Shown piece by piece: positions 24,433 to 35,138 of a stretch of 64,000 nt of DNA. The first letter of the stretch is position 1; every line of letters starts with the position of its first letter. Below the pieces are notes generated by a model, which made no database searches, was not told where the DNA came from, and saw only the letters and a list, made by a program, of their open reading frames with translations. Source of the stretch: Volvariella volvacea V23 (Eukaryota; Basidiomycota; Agaricomycetes; Agaricales; Pluteaceae); contig KB722778.1 in the NCBI GenBank assembly GCA_000349905.1, forward strand, positions 51,292 to 115,291, in the 5' to 3' direction. The position numbers were made by a program, and so were the translations under genes.

Positions 24433-24601
24433 TGTTGAATACTAATCACCCAACCACATATGCCGAATATGGAATTACCTTTTATATCGCAGATAGCCTC
24501 ATGTATCATATGCCAAATTAGGTAGATAAACTGTACATTTCCTCTGTTCTATACATGGACTAATATACACAAAACCACACTGATTTACGCTATCTGTATC
24601 A
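24433..24601 (+). repeat. Copia 3' LTR (169 bp)
   Basis: Begins TGTTGAATACTAATC directly after the polypurine tract AAAGGGGGG and ends TGTATCA, so it has TG...CA termini. P450-9 coding sequence starts at the next base. No second copy is present in the window. Confidence 0.8.
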
Positions 24602-25231
24602 AGGTGTGAGATTTGACAAGACTTGTGCATTATCTTTCGGTGTTTCCACCTTCAAAGATGTTGCGACCGTGTTGACGGATGAAGAATACCTCAAACCGAT
24701 AGAATTACTAACCAGGTGGGTACTGTGTGAAAGTAAACCCATCCACCACGCCATGAAGCTTTCAAACTACTCACCATATTTCATAGAGATAAAAGTCACA
24801 TCCCATGAATTCACACAGCATTGGCAACCCGAGTCCGGGGCTGAAGAAGTATTAACCATGGTTCCAATGCCAAATCTCGAGGTTCTCATCGACCGGAGTG
24901 AATCCCAGATCGACGCTTGAGCAGCTCTTCAGTGGCCGAAATAGAGTTAAAGATTATAAGATCATGGCCTGCAAGGTTAACGTAAAGGATGTCTGAGTCT
25001 GCAACGCTGATGAGTATATGAAATGATAAGATATCACTGAACAAACCATATATTTTGTCCACTTTGCAAATGAGACCCATTCGGGGTTCTTGGGAAGATC
25101 ACATATGTTTCCAATTAAAATCCTTCCTTTTGGACCTGGTGGAAGCGGGGCCCTCAACTGCCTCCGACGGAGGGCACACAGAGTGCAGAGAAGGGCCGTG
25201 GTTGTAAGCACGACAAACACGTCAGGAGAGA
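24602..25231 (-). pseudogene. P450-9, 5' part only, cut by the copia LTR in exon 5
   Basis: Minus-strand exons 1-4 and the first 48 nt of exon 5 (24,602-24,649) remain, and the rest is lost at the LTR boundary. The anchor, RRRQL and APLPPGPKG are visible, but the expected start codon reads ATC near 25,231. The exon 2 donor is at instead of gt (24,888-24,889). Exon 3 is out of frame by a small deletion. The 10-nt exon is at 24,713-24,722 (VPTW). The first full exon 5 codon is TGG where paralogues have Arg CGG. Its exons overlap in content with those of P450-8, so the two are different gene copies. Confidence 0.87.
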
Positions 25232-25287
25232 TGCAGTTCAAGGAGGTCAATCTATTTGCTTAAGCACAGCGAAGATTGTTCACCGGG

Positions 25288-25512
25288 CTATCCTTGTGGT
25301 GTGTTGAGGCCGAGTTTAGAGAAGGGAGAGCCCATGGAGGTGCCCAATTGCAATCCTTGGACACAAAACATACAAGCATCAGCGCGAGAATCGAGTGCTG
25401 ACATTTCGTGCACGGCCGTTGCTGTCACGCCTTGGGCAACGGCTTCCAGGCCAAATAAGGACAAATCCTTGGCATTTCGCGCAGCAGCACTAAGCAGTAA
25501 GGCCTCAAGCAA
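25288..25512 (-). CDS. Unassigned open frame, 74 aa, uncertain
   Basis: A minus-strand frame rich in Ala, Leu and Ser that would form helices, preceded by a plausible splice acceptor (ttcctgtag) at its 5' side. I do not recognise it and see no second exon, so it may be a chance frame or the last exon of a relic. It lies just upstream of P450-9 on the same strand. Confidence 0.2.
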   Translation of the reverse strand: MLEALLLSAAARNAKDLSLFGLEAVAQGVTATAVHEMSALDSRADACMFCVQGLQLGTSMGSPFSKLGLNTPQG

Positions 25513-26013
25513 ATCCTACAGGAAAGATAGTCCGGTCCTCGGCGGTGCATACGAAATCTGTCACGACTCTGACAAGATCAAAAATAGCTGTCAATTCAGA
25601 TTACCGAACATGCATCACCCCGTCCGCAGTCCATTAAGAACATGAATGACTCTAGACACCTTAAGTGAGGCGCGTTTCCTTAAAATGAGAGATGGTTGAA
25701 GGGCTTAGCGTATCACAATGCTTCTATACTAGAGATCACCACCAGTTCTGTAGACATGAGATAGCGAGAAATGCTGAAATTTCTGTCTCTACGCATGCGC
25801 TGTGCTGAGTATATGGTGCGACAGCCCTGAGAACGGAAAATTTAGGTTCCATATGTTGGTACAAAATGACAACAACGTCAACGCCAACATGTAAGCATCC
25901 TCAGCTTCCATTCACAATATCCATACTCGGGAAAACTCATGTGTCTCTGGTTCCATACCGGCTAACCAACCCGATATCCAGTGAATGATATGCGATGACC
26001 AACAATGGGACCC
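25513..26013. other. Intergenic region upstream of P450-10
   Basis: No gene, RNA or transposon terminus seen. It ends at the P450-10 TATA element. Confidence 0.5.
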
Positions 26014-26020
26014 TATAAAG
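26014..26020 (+). promoter_or_regulatory. Candidate TATA box of P450-10
   Basis: TATAAAG, 44-50 nt upstream of the ATG at 26064. The best consensus match in the array. Confidence 0.55.
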
Positions 26021-26063
26021 GCCAACAAAGAACCTCTTTAATGTGCTCAAACGTGCTGTTCCG

Positions 26064-28233
26064 ATGCTTGCCGTTATTCCTGCTGCGGTTCTTCTCTGCT
26101 TCTTGTACCTTGTCCGTAGGAAGCAACAAAGGATTCCACTCCCACCTGGCCCCAAAGGGCTATTTCTTCTCGGCAATGTGCTGGATATACCGAAAAGCCA
26201 TGAATGGGTTACTTATGCGGAGTGGGCAAAGGTATATGGTATGTATAACTCACATTTACTCATAGAACTTCGGCACATTGAGCAATCCATAGATCGGGAC
26301 CTTTTTCGCTTGAACCTAGCGGGTCAAAATGTGGTCATTCTCAACTCCTTTGCTGCTGCTGAAGAATTACTGGAGGGACGATCGGCCGTGTTTTCCAGCA
26401 GGTGGATCAAGCGCTATAATTCTTACCAACAGTTCTCATTTTGGATGGTCTAGACCCCGCTTACCGATGGTAAATGAATTAGTCGGGTGGGATTATTCTT
26501 TCGGGTTGATGAAGTATGGTGAGTGGCACTGCAGGATTGCACAATACGACAACGTAATGACATGAATAGGCGAATTTTGGTAGGTTTGTTTCCTGTTCAC
26601 GCTTCTGCGGACTAACGCCTCGTACTGGAAGGCGACAAAGCCGCAAATTCATGCATCAATCATTCCGTCCTTCCTCCGTTACCAAATTCCAGCCGCATAT
26701 TATGAAAGCCGTTCATAGATTTGTGCGAAATCTCCTTGCGCAACCAGAAGAATACACCTCCCATATTCGATAGTAAGTATCCTTACGAGATTGCTTGAGT
26801 GCAGAAACACTTATTGAGCAGTATGTCTGCGGATGTCATACTTTCTATTACATATGGCCTAGAGATTCAACCCGAACGCGATCCCTATGTCGAACTGGTT
26901 GAAAAGGCATTAGAGTCTTTGAACGAGGCAACAATCCCTGGTCGATTCATTGTCGATCTTGTGCCTTGGTTGAAATACGTTCCGGATTGGATGCCGTTCG
27001 CAGGGTTTAAACGTCAGGCTAAGGAGTGGAGGAAGTATGCCCTGGGGGTGCGAGATATCCCTTACAAAGCAGTAAGGGATAATATTGTGAGTGAGATAAC
27101 GACTAGAGCTTCCGATCTAACGCTTCTTGTTTAGATTGCTGGAAAGGGTGTTGAATCTCTCGTTTTGGAGGGGCTTAGAACGATTGGAGAGGATGAAAAT
27201 TCGGATGACTGGGAAGTTGTCGTAAAGAGCGTCGCAGGCACTATGTACACAGGTATTCATAATCCTTTCGTCTGCGTACTTGGTTACTCATACAAGCCTT
27301 CAGCTGCTGGTGACACGGTAGGCCATCTAGACACTGTGGTCCCCATTATGCGTTCAACGGTCTGGAATTTTAGACGACTGCCACCATCACGAATGGCATC
27401 CTTGCCCTCATGTGCCACCCCGACGTCCTCAAGAAGGCACAGGCGGAAATTGATGCAGTTGTCCAGCCAGGAAATCTCCCGGAATTCAGAGATAAAGACT
27501 CCTTGCCGTACCTATCTGCATTTATCAAAGAACTTTTGAGGTGGTCCTCGGTCGTTCCACTAGGTACGATTGTGAATGTGGCAGCTTTTATACTACAGTT
27601 CATGACGAAAACCCACAATAGGCGTTCCTCATGTTAACGAATCTGGCGACATATACAAAGGTTATCATATCCCAGCAAACTCCGTAGTGACACCAAATCT
27701 ATGGTATGTCGGTCGTGAGGTAGCACACAGGCTATTGACAGGGTGTCATAGGGCGATGATGCATGACGAAGAAGTCTATCCGGACCCATTTACATTCAAT
27801 CCCGATCGATTCATGAAGAATGGGAAGCTCAATGAGGGGATCAGGGATCCAGAGCGGATTGCATTTGGGTTTGGCAGAAGGTACACCAATTGAAGCTCTA
27901 ATCATCTTGTCAATGGTCTCCAACTATCAAATTTCAGGATCTGTCCCGGGCGACATTTTTCTTCACTGTCAACTTGGATGACAATGGCATGTCTTATTAC
28001 TCTCTTTGACTTCTCTAAGCCTGTAGACGAGAACGGAGATGTGATAGAACCGAAACTGGAGTGGTCATCTTCTGTCGTATCGTGCGTTCTGTCTTCGCAA
28101 GTCAGAGGCTTCCTTGCCAATGCTCATCTCTTTTAGTTTCCCCGCCCCCTTCAAGTGTAAGATCGTACCGCGATCGAGGGAAGCGAGTTCTGGTATTCTT
28201 CGTACTGAGGGATATGAGTACTTTACTGAGTAG
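26064..28233 (+). CDS. Cytochrome P450 monooxygenase P450-10 (intact, 512 aa)
   Basis: Thirteen exons: 26064-26238, 26293-26401, 26454-26518, 26570-26579, 26632-26772, 26822-27086, 27135-27252, 27304-27317, 27374-27563, 27622-27703, 27752-27880, 27938-28081, 28137-28233 (1,539 nt, no stop). The start at 26064 is the first ATG in the P450 frame. An ATG at 26041 is in another frame and could act as a leaky upstream start. Motifs: anchor and VRRKQ, LPPGPKG, GEFW on the 10-nt exon, I-helix AAGDT, ExxR KELLR, FNPDRF, and haem loop FGFGRRICPGRH. It is probably a functional ER monooxygenase of unknown substrate, and the first gene to the right of the retroelement nest. Confidence 0.94.
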
Positions 28234-30757
28234 AACCCAAGGTGAAGAGCCTGATCACATTTTCCCTATTCATTGTCGTTACTAGAGCCTACACAGCCTG
28301 CGAGTGGATAAATATTGAAGTCAAGCATCTAACGCCCGTTTTGAATTGATTGGAGGTAGATACTGAAACGACAAAGTGCAAGTTGATACTTGACTTCTTT
28401 CCTCCAGGTGTGTTGATATTGGGTATTTTGCGTGATGCATCTACGGCAAGATCGGTGACGCTGCCACATATATGAAGTAATGCTGCCTTAAAGCATTGCA
28501 GACATAGTTCGATTCACTCCTGCGGTGCGCACAGGCAAATATTCGTCCACAAGGGTGGATGATTAATCACAATATCCCTGATTTGACACGAAATTTGTGA
28601 TACCAAATGTCGTCGTTTAGTTGCGGGATGTAAGTGAAGATAGAGTATGACAACGTCGGCGGTGACTTCGGGTGGGAGGCAGGAGATAGGAGAAAATCCG
28701 TTCCTTTCGCTCAGAAATCGAAGTTTTCATCGCCTATTTCCTCTCTCCTTGCCTCCGCATCTTTGAATGTTGAGATCTGTGTGAACTTGACGGATGCGGT
28801 TAAGCAATAAGGTGTTCACCTCGGAAACCGCACTTGCGATCGCGCAGCCAAAGGGACAGCACGTGACGTGTTACTCTTCATCTGAGTTGCCGACCCCACC
28901 ATGTCCCCTTTGCTCGCCATGCAATCCAAAGTGGCGAAATTAACATAAAGATCTTTGCACTGAAGACTAAATCAATCGCCCCTCGGCTTAGTAGAAAATT
29001 CCTTAATGCCTATAATGACACACTTATTAGAACTCATTTGCAAACCGCAGGTTAGATGATAACTTTAATCAGGGACGAAGGTACAGTCCGTTGCTAATTT
29101 GCTCTGGCCATTAGCTATCCAGCTCTGCTTTTCTTAGAGAGACATACTCATAGATTTACCGACTTTGTGGACCTATATCTCCTTCAGATAATCAAGCTCT
29201 TCGCAGAGCGCTCCAATAGCCAGTTACTGGGCATCAGGACCTTTTGCACGGCGTGAGTTTGAATATAAAAACGAGATGCTTTATTTCCTGGTCATAAACA
29301 TGGATAGCGTACGCACCTTGCATATCCATGCAAACACTGCAGGAAGTCAAATCCTTTGGTTGCTCCTAAAACTCTGGGCGTTGCACCCAGGGTTTTACCC
29401 AGAGGCGTGTTGGAATTTGCATTCCTTTACACCTACCTTCTTTCACCGACATCTTCCTTTATGACATTGGCCCTCGCGACGCATTAGGCCTTTTCTCACG
29501 CTGCAACATGATCGAGCACCCCTTGATATAGGATGGCTGACCGGTTAACCTCTCTCCATGAGCGTGGCTGTGCCCAAACTCGCATACATGGGATGCAGCT
29601 CGACAAATTAGCACTTCCTGTGCTGCAGAAGTTAGATGGGTGACATTTTCACCTCGAATATCCTCAATAGCGATAATTAGTTCGTGTACAACCTCTTCAA
29701 ATACCCACACCTTTTTGGTGACTTGAATCGGCCTCACTAAATCATGAATGTTTGATTCCAACAGGTCGGTGTTCTTGCCGAGTATAAACCGTATTGTCAT
29801 CCCGTCCACCATTCCCTATCCCGCCAAACATCACCAACACATCTCCACTATTTGCATCGACAGCATGAAACAACTCCCTGATTTCCTTTCGTTCTCTAGT
29901 ACGGGCGATGCGATCTTGCTGTGCATAGATTGCCTCAGTCTGCCTGCTTGATGAGTGGGGATTCAAGTAGAGGATGTCCCCACATAGGTTTAGAGATGAA
30001 TAATTCCCACTGGAGTTGGTGGTGAGCGGTTGGCACAATCGTACTGGCGTTGTGTGAAAGTTTGCTGTTGCTCCTTGTTGCCTAGTCTATAGCGCCGGTT
30101 CGTACTATGCATTGCTGCTGTTGGCGCTTATTTATCGAATACAAGTCCTTCCGTTCATCCGTCCCGCGCTTCAGACATAACCTCCACGAAGAGCAATATG
30201 ATTTCCGAATAACCGTCATGTCAAGGCATGTACCTAGGACAGTTTGAACCTAGGGGGAGGGTGACCCTCTTTGACCCGGAAAGACTTCGAAGCGAGTTCC
30301 GGGATTTCCCTGTCAACATAATGGTACGGCAAATTAATATAGGGTGCTGAACATTTCAATGCCAGGTTACTTCTCAATTACTATCGCAGTACTGTGGACC
30401 TGACACAAGTTTCCTTCTCATTGTAGCATCTGATCCGTTTGGCGTGCGTTGCATATCTAATTGGAAATATCGCACTCAGTATTGATATGTAAATCGATAC
30501 AACGTCTAAATGGCTTCGTCAACAGCTAGCGCCCACGGGAAGCGAAGGATCCACATGTGAACAGCTTGGTGTCGATGTGTCACTGATGTGGTATTCGCAT
30601 TTCATGTAAGCGTTTTACTTGGTTCACTATCCGTATAGGCGAAACTCGGAAACAATGTATATATCGCTAATTTAGTACCTGCAGATAGGCCCTTTGGTAC
30701 TGACACCTAGGTGAGTAAGATGATTGACTGTACGAAATTAAGACCCGATCCCTTGCC
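28234..30757. other. Long intergenic stretch, P450-10 to P450-11
   Basis: About 2.5 kb. The only coding candidates are two overlapping minus-strand frames at 29,459-30,038 (listed separately). No P450 exon, LTR or RNA gene was recognised. Confidence 0.5.
29459..30038 (-). CDS. Unassigned hypothetical gene or gene relic
   Basis: Two overlapping minus-strand frames, 98 aa (29,742-30,038) and 117 aa (29,459-29,812), have the look of real protein sequence: charged helices in the first, and a stretch with EEVVHELIIAIEDIRG in the second. They are in different frames, so an intron or a frameshift would be needed to join them, and I found no convincing splice pair. I do not recognise the family. Confidence 0.25.
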
Positions 30758-30765
30758 TATATATT
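30758..30765 (+). promoter_or_regulatory. Candidate TATA element of P450-11
   Basis: TATATATT, about 49-56 nt upstream of the ATG at 30814. Confidence 0.45.
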
Positions 30766-30813
30766 CAGCATATTCCACAGGCATTAGCTATTCAACTCCA
30801 CTTCCACCTCAGA

Positions 30814-32998
30814 ATGGACATAATAGTTCCACTTGGATGTCTTCTATGCCTGCTGTATTTCGTTCGCAAGAGGCAACTTAAGCTGTCACTCCCACCTGGG
30901 CCCAAGGGAAGATTTTTCATTGGAAACCTATTGGATCTGCCCAAAAGTCACGAATGGATGACATATGCGAAGTGGGCGAAGATATACGGTGAGTCCTTTA
31001 TGGCCAATCAAAGTAGCTATTCCATTGACCAGCGGCTAGACCAAGACATCCTCTATTTGAATTTAGTTGGGAGAAACATTGTCGTTTTGAACTCCTATTC
31101 TGCTGCTCAGGAACTATTTGAGCATCGATCAGCATTGTACTCCAGTCGGTAGGTTTTATTGCCTAGTGTTAAGGCGCTCGTGAATGACTATAGAAGGCCA
31201 CGGCTCCCAATGCTCTGTGACCTAATGGGATGGGACTTTGCGTTCATATTCATGAAGTATGGTGAGCACAGCTGGAATCAATTGACGTGTATGGAATATA
31301 ATACCATATGCCTATAGGTCCAAAATGGTAAGCATAACCAAAAACTCGTCTCTCAGGATTTAATAGATTCGAATAAAAGGCGACAACACAGAAAGCTCAT
31401 GTACCAATCCTTCCGTCCCTCGGTAGTCCCCCATTTCCAGCCGCATATTTTGAAGTCGACTCACTCATTTCTGCGAAACCTCCTCAAAAATCCAGAGAGT
31501 TTTGAGTATTGCCTTCGACAGTAAGTGCAATATTCTCTCCTATAGATGTGTGCATCTTTGGTGATAGTGCACACTCAGCATGGCTGCAGAGCTCATACTC
31601 TTGATCACATATGGTATTGAAGTTCAACCCGAGCACGACCCTCACGTCGAACGGGCGGAGAAGGCGCTGATCAATGTTGCTGAAAATATAACTCCTGGGC
31701 GTTGGTTGGTGGACTCTCTCCCATGGTTGCAATACATCCCAGAATGGGTACCATTCGCTGAATTCAAACGCCGAGCAAGGGAATGGAGGATTCACGCAAC
31801 CAATATGGTGGAGCTTCCTTATCAAGAAGTGCGCGATGACATCGTGAGTCTGTCGGCATTTCACTACTCGTCGCAGGCACTTTACTCCGCACTAGCTGGC
31901 AGGACGAGGTATCAAGTCGTTTGTTGCAGAGGGGCTCCAAGCCATTAGTGACAACGAAAACTTTGAAGAATGGGAGCATGTGGTGAAGAATGTGGCGGGA
32001 ATGATGTACTCTGGTAAATGCATCCATCAGTTCGGAGAATGTGCTACTGATTAAGGTAACATCATAGCTGCAAGTGATACGGTACGTTGATTCTCAAGCT
32101 GCGCCTGTCTACATCGCCACTCATCGCCCGTCAGACGGTTTTTACGATATTGAACGGTATCTTGGCATTGATGTGTAATCCCCAAGTGCTTAAAAAAGCA
32201 CAAGCCGAACTAGATTCTGTGGTGCGACCCGGACAGCTTCCGGACTTCAAGGACGCAGACTCTTTGCCGTACCTAGCTGCACTGATTAAAGAAACTTGGA
32301 GATGGGGTACTGTCGTTCCCACTGGTATGATCAGCTTTCTCGTTTGAACCGGACTAATTTCACCACCAATTTCAGTTGCCCATTTCATCGAATCCGAGGA
32401 TGTATACAAGGGGTACAGAATTCCTTCTCAATCAATAGTTCTTGCAAACACATGGTAGGTATTCTAAGTTCCGATATACATTCATTATAAACTGCTGAAA
32501 ATACTAGGGCAATATCACACAATGAAGAGGTCTATCCAGACCCATTCTCATTCAATCCTGAAAGGTTTCTCAAGGATGGGGCACTGAACCCTGAGGTACG
32601 AGACCCGGAAAGTATTGCGTTTGGATTTGGTCGAAGGTAAGCATTCTGTACCCATCGCACCAAAGGTTGTTGTCATGGCCTCACGATCATTTTTACAGGG
32701 AATGTCCCGGAAAGCATTTTGCTTCTCTGTCCGTCTGGATGACGATGGCATGCCTTATTTCCCTATTTGATATCTCCAAATCTGTAGATGAAAATGGAAA
32801 CACTATAGAACCAACTTTAGAATGGACATCCGCCACCATTTCGTACGACTAATTTTATGATCTGTCATACAACCCGAAGCTGACAACCCTATCCTGTGCA
32901 GACGCCCTGTTCCTTATAAATGCAAATTAGTGCCACGCTCAAAGAAAGCTATCGCTGCAATACAACAAACAGAATCATTCGAGTATTTTACTTACTGA
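30814..32998 (+). CDS. Cytochrome P450 monooxygenase P450-11 (intact, 511 aa)
   Basis: Thirteen exons: 30814-30988, 31040-31148, 31197-31261, 31318-31327, 31380-31520, 31579-31843, 31896-32013, 32068-32081, 32135-32324, 32376-32454, 32508-32636, 32699-32842, 32902-32998 (1,536 nt, no stop). Motifs: short anchor then VRKRQ, LPPGPKG, GPKW on the 10-nt exon, I-helix AASDT, ExxR KETWR, FNPERF, and haem loop FGFGRRECPGKH. Exon 10 is one codon shorter than in most paralogues and the Gly at the exon 9/10 junction is Val. It ends EYFTY rather than the usual EYFNE type. It is probably a functional ER monooxygenase of unknown substrate. Confidence 0.94.
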
Positions 32999-33239
32999 TC
33001 ATCATTATTTGGCATTTTGTTGTATCATCCCCCACTCCCATTAATATATTAGATGTAAGCGGCTTATGAATAAAAGGGTTTATAGAGCGCCCAATCCCAA
33101 TGTCAGCTTCAAGACATTAAAAACAGACGACTCCATGCATGGAAAAGCTGCAAGATTGATTCGTCGTGCAGAGAGGTATGTGTATCGGGAAGGTATAGCC
33201 CCATATTTGTAGGGCAGTATCCAGATTGCCGAATTTGAA

Positions 33240-33625
33240 TACACCAATTAAGATTTTATTATGTGAGGTTTGAATTTGTAAACAACGGATGAGCCAAACA
33301 CCCCATGTAGGATCTCTCGGTGCTTGCGCCGTCAGATCAAGGCCATTGTCAAGCGAGAGAAAATTAGTGGTGTGAGTGATTGCTCGCTAGGTGGGTCCTG
33401 TGGGGTTCATATTGTCCAGTCATAAAGTAAACTGTATGGGATAAGGGCACACTTATCATACTTCAGATAAATCTCATTCCACTAACTCGCAAATCGTCAA
33501 GCAAGCTCTGGTAGACGCAGATGAGACTAGGAGTTTGTGTTTGGGATTCAAACAGCCCACCGATTAGAGTAAACGGCAGAGCGTTGATCAAGTAACTCCT
33601 TTGCCGCACTATGAAGAGACCAGAT
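33240..33625 (-). pseudogene. P450-12, decayed 5' relic (exons 2-5)
   Basis: Recognised only by comparison with paralogues. On the minus strand, exon 2 keeps SAAKELLDQRSA (about 33,570-33,620). Exon 3 is stop-ridden but keeps TICELVE (about 33,460-33,510). The 10-nt exon equivalent GACCCACCTA has lost its final TG and its gt donor. Exon 5 (about 33,245-33,335) reads WRKHREILHGVF then KFKPHIIK, with its acceptor damaged. Exons 6-13 are missing, because P450-11 ends directly to the left. It is dead and old. Confidence 0.75.
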
Positions 33626-35101
33626 AAAACCGAATTGGACTTGATTCTTATGATAAATCGTAAGCTTTCTCCGTGAAGTAGGCGCTTAATGGGTCTTTCT
33701 CAAAAAAATCTTGATCTGCAGATATTCTCACCTGATGTATTGGACGTCGGATACGGGACCATATTATAGGCCGTTAGCATGATGCACAGGACATAGGACT
33801 TAAATTTCAGGCCAAAGAACCATTAATGCAGCGCGTAAGATGCAGGTCGTAGATTGAGACACAGGACATAGAGCGTATAACATGGAGCACAGTGCGTAGG
33901 ATGCACGGAGAGATAGCGCAGGGCGTGTATGCGTGTATGTCAACAGAAGGGGCGGGGTGTGGTGTTAGTTCGTCGAATGTCCCTACGATGATCTTGTGTG
34001 CCATGGTCAGCCGGGAATTCGTCTGTTACTGGCTAGTTCCGGAAGGACGAGAGGCCCAAGATGGCTTCAACTTTTGATGACAGGCGTAGCTGTCAGAGCC
34101 AGAGTGAGGGGTCTGAGAAGGGATCTGAGTATGCGACAGACAACAAGGGCCAATACGAGAGCGAGAACGTGAATGAATATAGTAGACTCAGGTTAACATT
34201 GTTATCGCGCGCTGAGGGCAAGCCACGACGCGTCACGCATCACGTGACAATCCGAAGACTCCCTTCAGCCCAGTTGAGTCTTGACGCCATCACACACTGA
34301 GGGTCCACTCTCTACTCTACGCGTCATATTCAATATTAGCCACACACCACAGGAAACCGGATACATTGATACAGGCTAGCATGTTAACTCATCGGAGCTT
34401 GTCAATGCTTGTACGTGGGCTTTATTCACGTTACAACGCCCAAGCTTAACCAGACTCCAGGTTCATTAACCTTCATTGTCCAGTGGAGGGGAGATACCCC
34501 ACTGACAATGGAGTAGTGCACAGCAATATATATCCCCTCATATGCCCTTAACATACTTACCCAGAAATTGATATCACTTGACGTTGGCAGGTCATCAATC
34601 GCTTAGTGCGCTTGCCCCACGGTAGGTGTCACTCCCGTTTGAAACTCTTCAGGCTGACGATTTTCACTGGAGAAATGTTCTTTCGGGGAAATTGTGGGAT
34701 GACAGCCCACTCCAACTGTGATTGGTTGATGTTGCCTAAATCTACAAAGCTCATGATGCACTCTTACATGACTAGATATCTGCGGCTCATATATTCAGCG
34801 ATTGGAAGATGCAATAAGGTGGAATGAAATTCTGAAGACACCATGAAGCCGGAGACAATAGATGCACGAGGGACTCCACCGGCCGCAACATAACTGTCAT
34901 ACTCAATATAATCGGGAAGAAATTACTTCCCTCTCCCCGAAAGAAGCACTGGTCAAAGGACCGATATCCGATGTTTCTGTCATGTTGTTATCATCAAGAA
35001 CTAGCTTTGTCCTTCTCTGTTCCCAGGTTGTCTTTGCCCTGATGTGCGATCGCCAAGATTAGCAAACGGAAGGAGAATTCGACTCCTCTTCGTGAATCAA
35101 T
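33626..35101. other. Intergenic region, P450-12 to P450-13
   Basis: About 1.5 kb with no gene I can support. It contains an imperfect repeat of ACAGGACATAG and GCGTAGGATGCA-type units (about 33,785-33,930) and a hairpin at 34,473-34,510. Confidence 0.5.
34473..34510. repeat. Short inverted repeat (hairpin)
   Basis: CATTGT and CAGTGG pair with CCACTG and ACAATG around a purine-rich loop, with one bulged C. It could be a transposon-end remnant or a chance palindrome. No target duplication was seen. Confidence 0.45.
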
Positions 35102-35107
35102 TATATA
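35102..35107 (+). promoter_or_regulatory. Candidate TATA element of P450-13
   Basis: TATATA, 32-37 nt upstream of the ATG at 35139. The promoter is retained although the gene is broken. Confidence 0.4.
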
Positions 35108-35138
35108 GCAAACAAAGAGAATGGCATCCTAGTCGAGT

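Larger units (their letters stand above)
20890..24601 (+). mobile_element. Degenerate Ty1/copia-type retrotransposon, interrupted and lacking a 5' LTR
   Basis: The order is pol relics, polypurine tract (24424-24432), then a 3' LTR (24433-24601). The recognisable reverse transcriptase runs from about 21,300 to 22,037 with stops near 21,356. It keeps YFETFSPV, IYMEQLEGF and KKAIYGLKQ, but the catalytic YVDD reads YVDN. After a 1.6-kb insertion the pol frame resumes at about 23,640 with DSDHAGN and the RNase H C-terminus, with further stops (for example near 23,759), ending at 24,421. It is inactive. No 5' LTR matching the 3' LTR was found, and the sequence 5' of about 21,280 is too decayed to assign. 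Confidence 0.85.
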
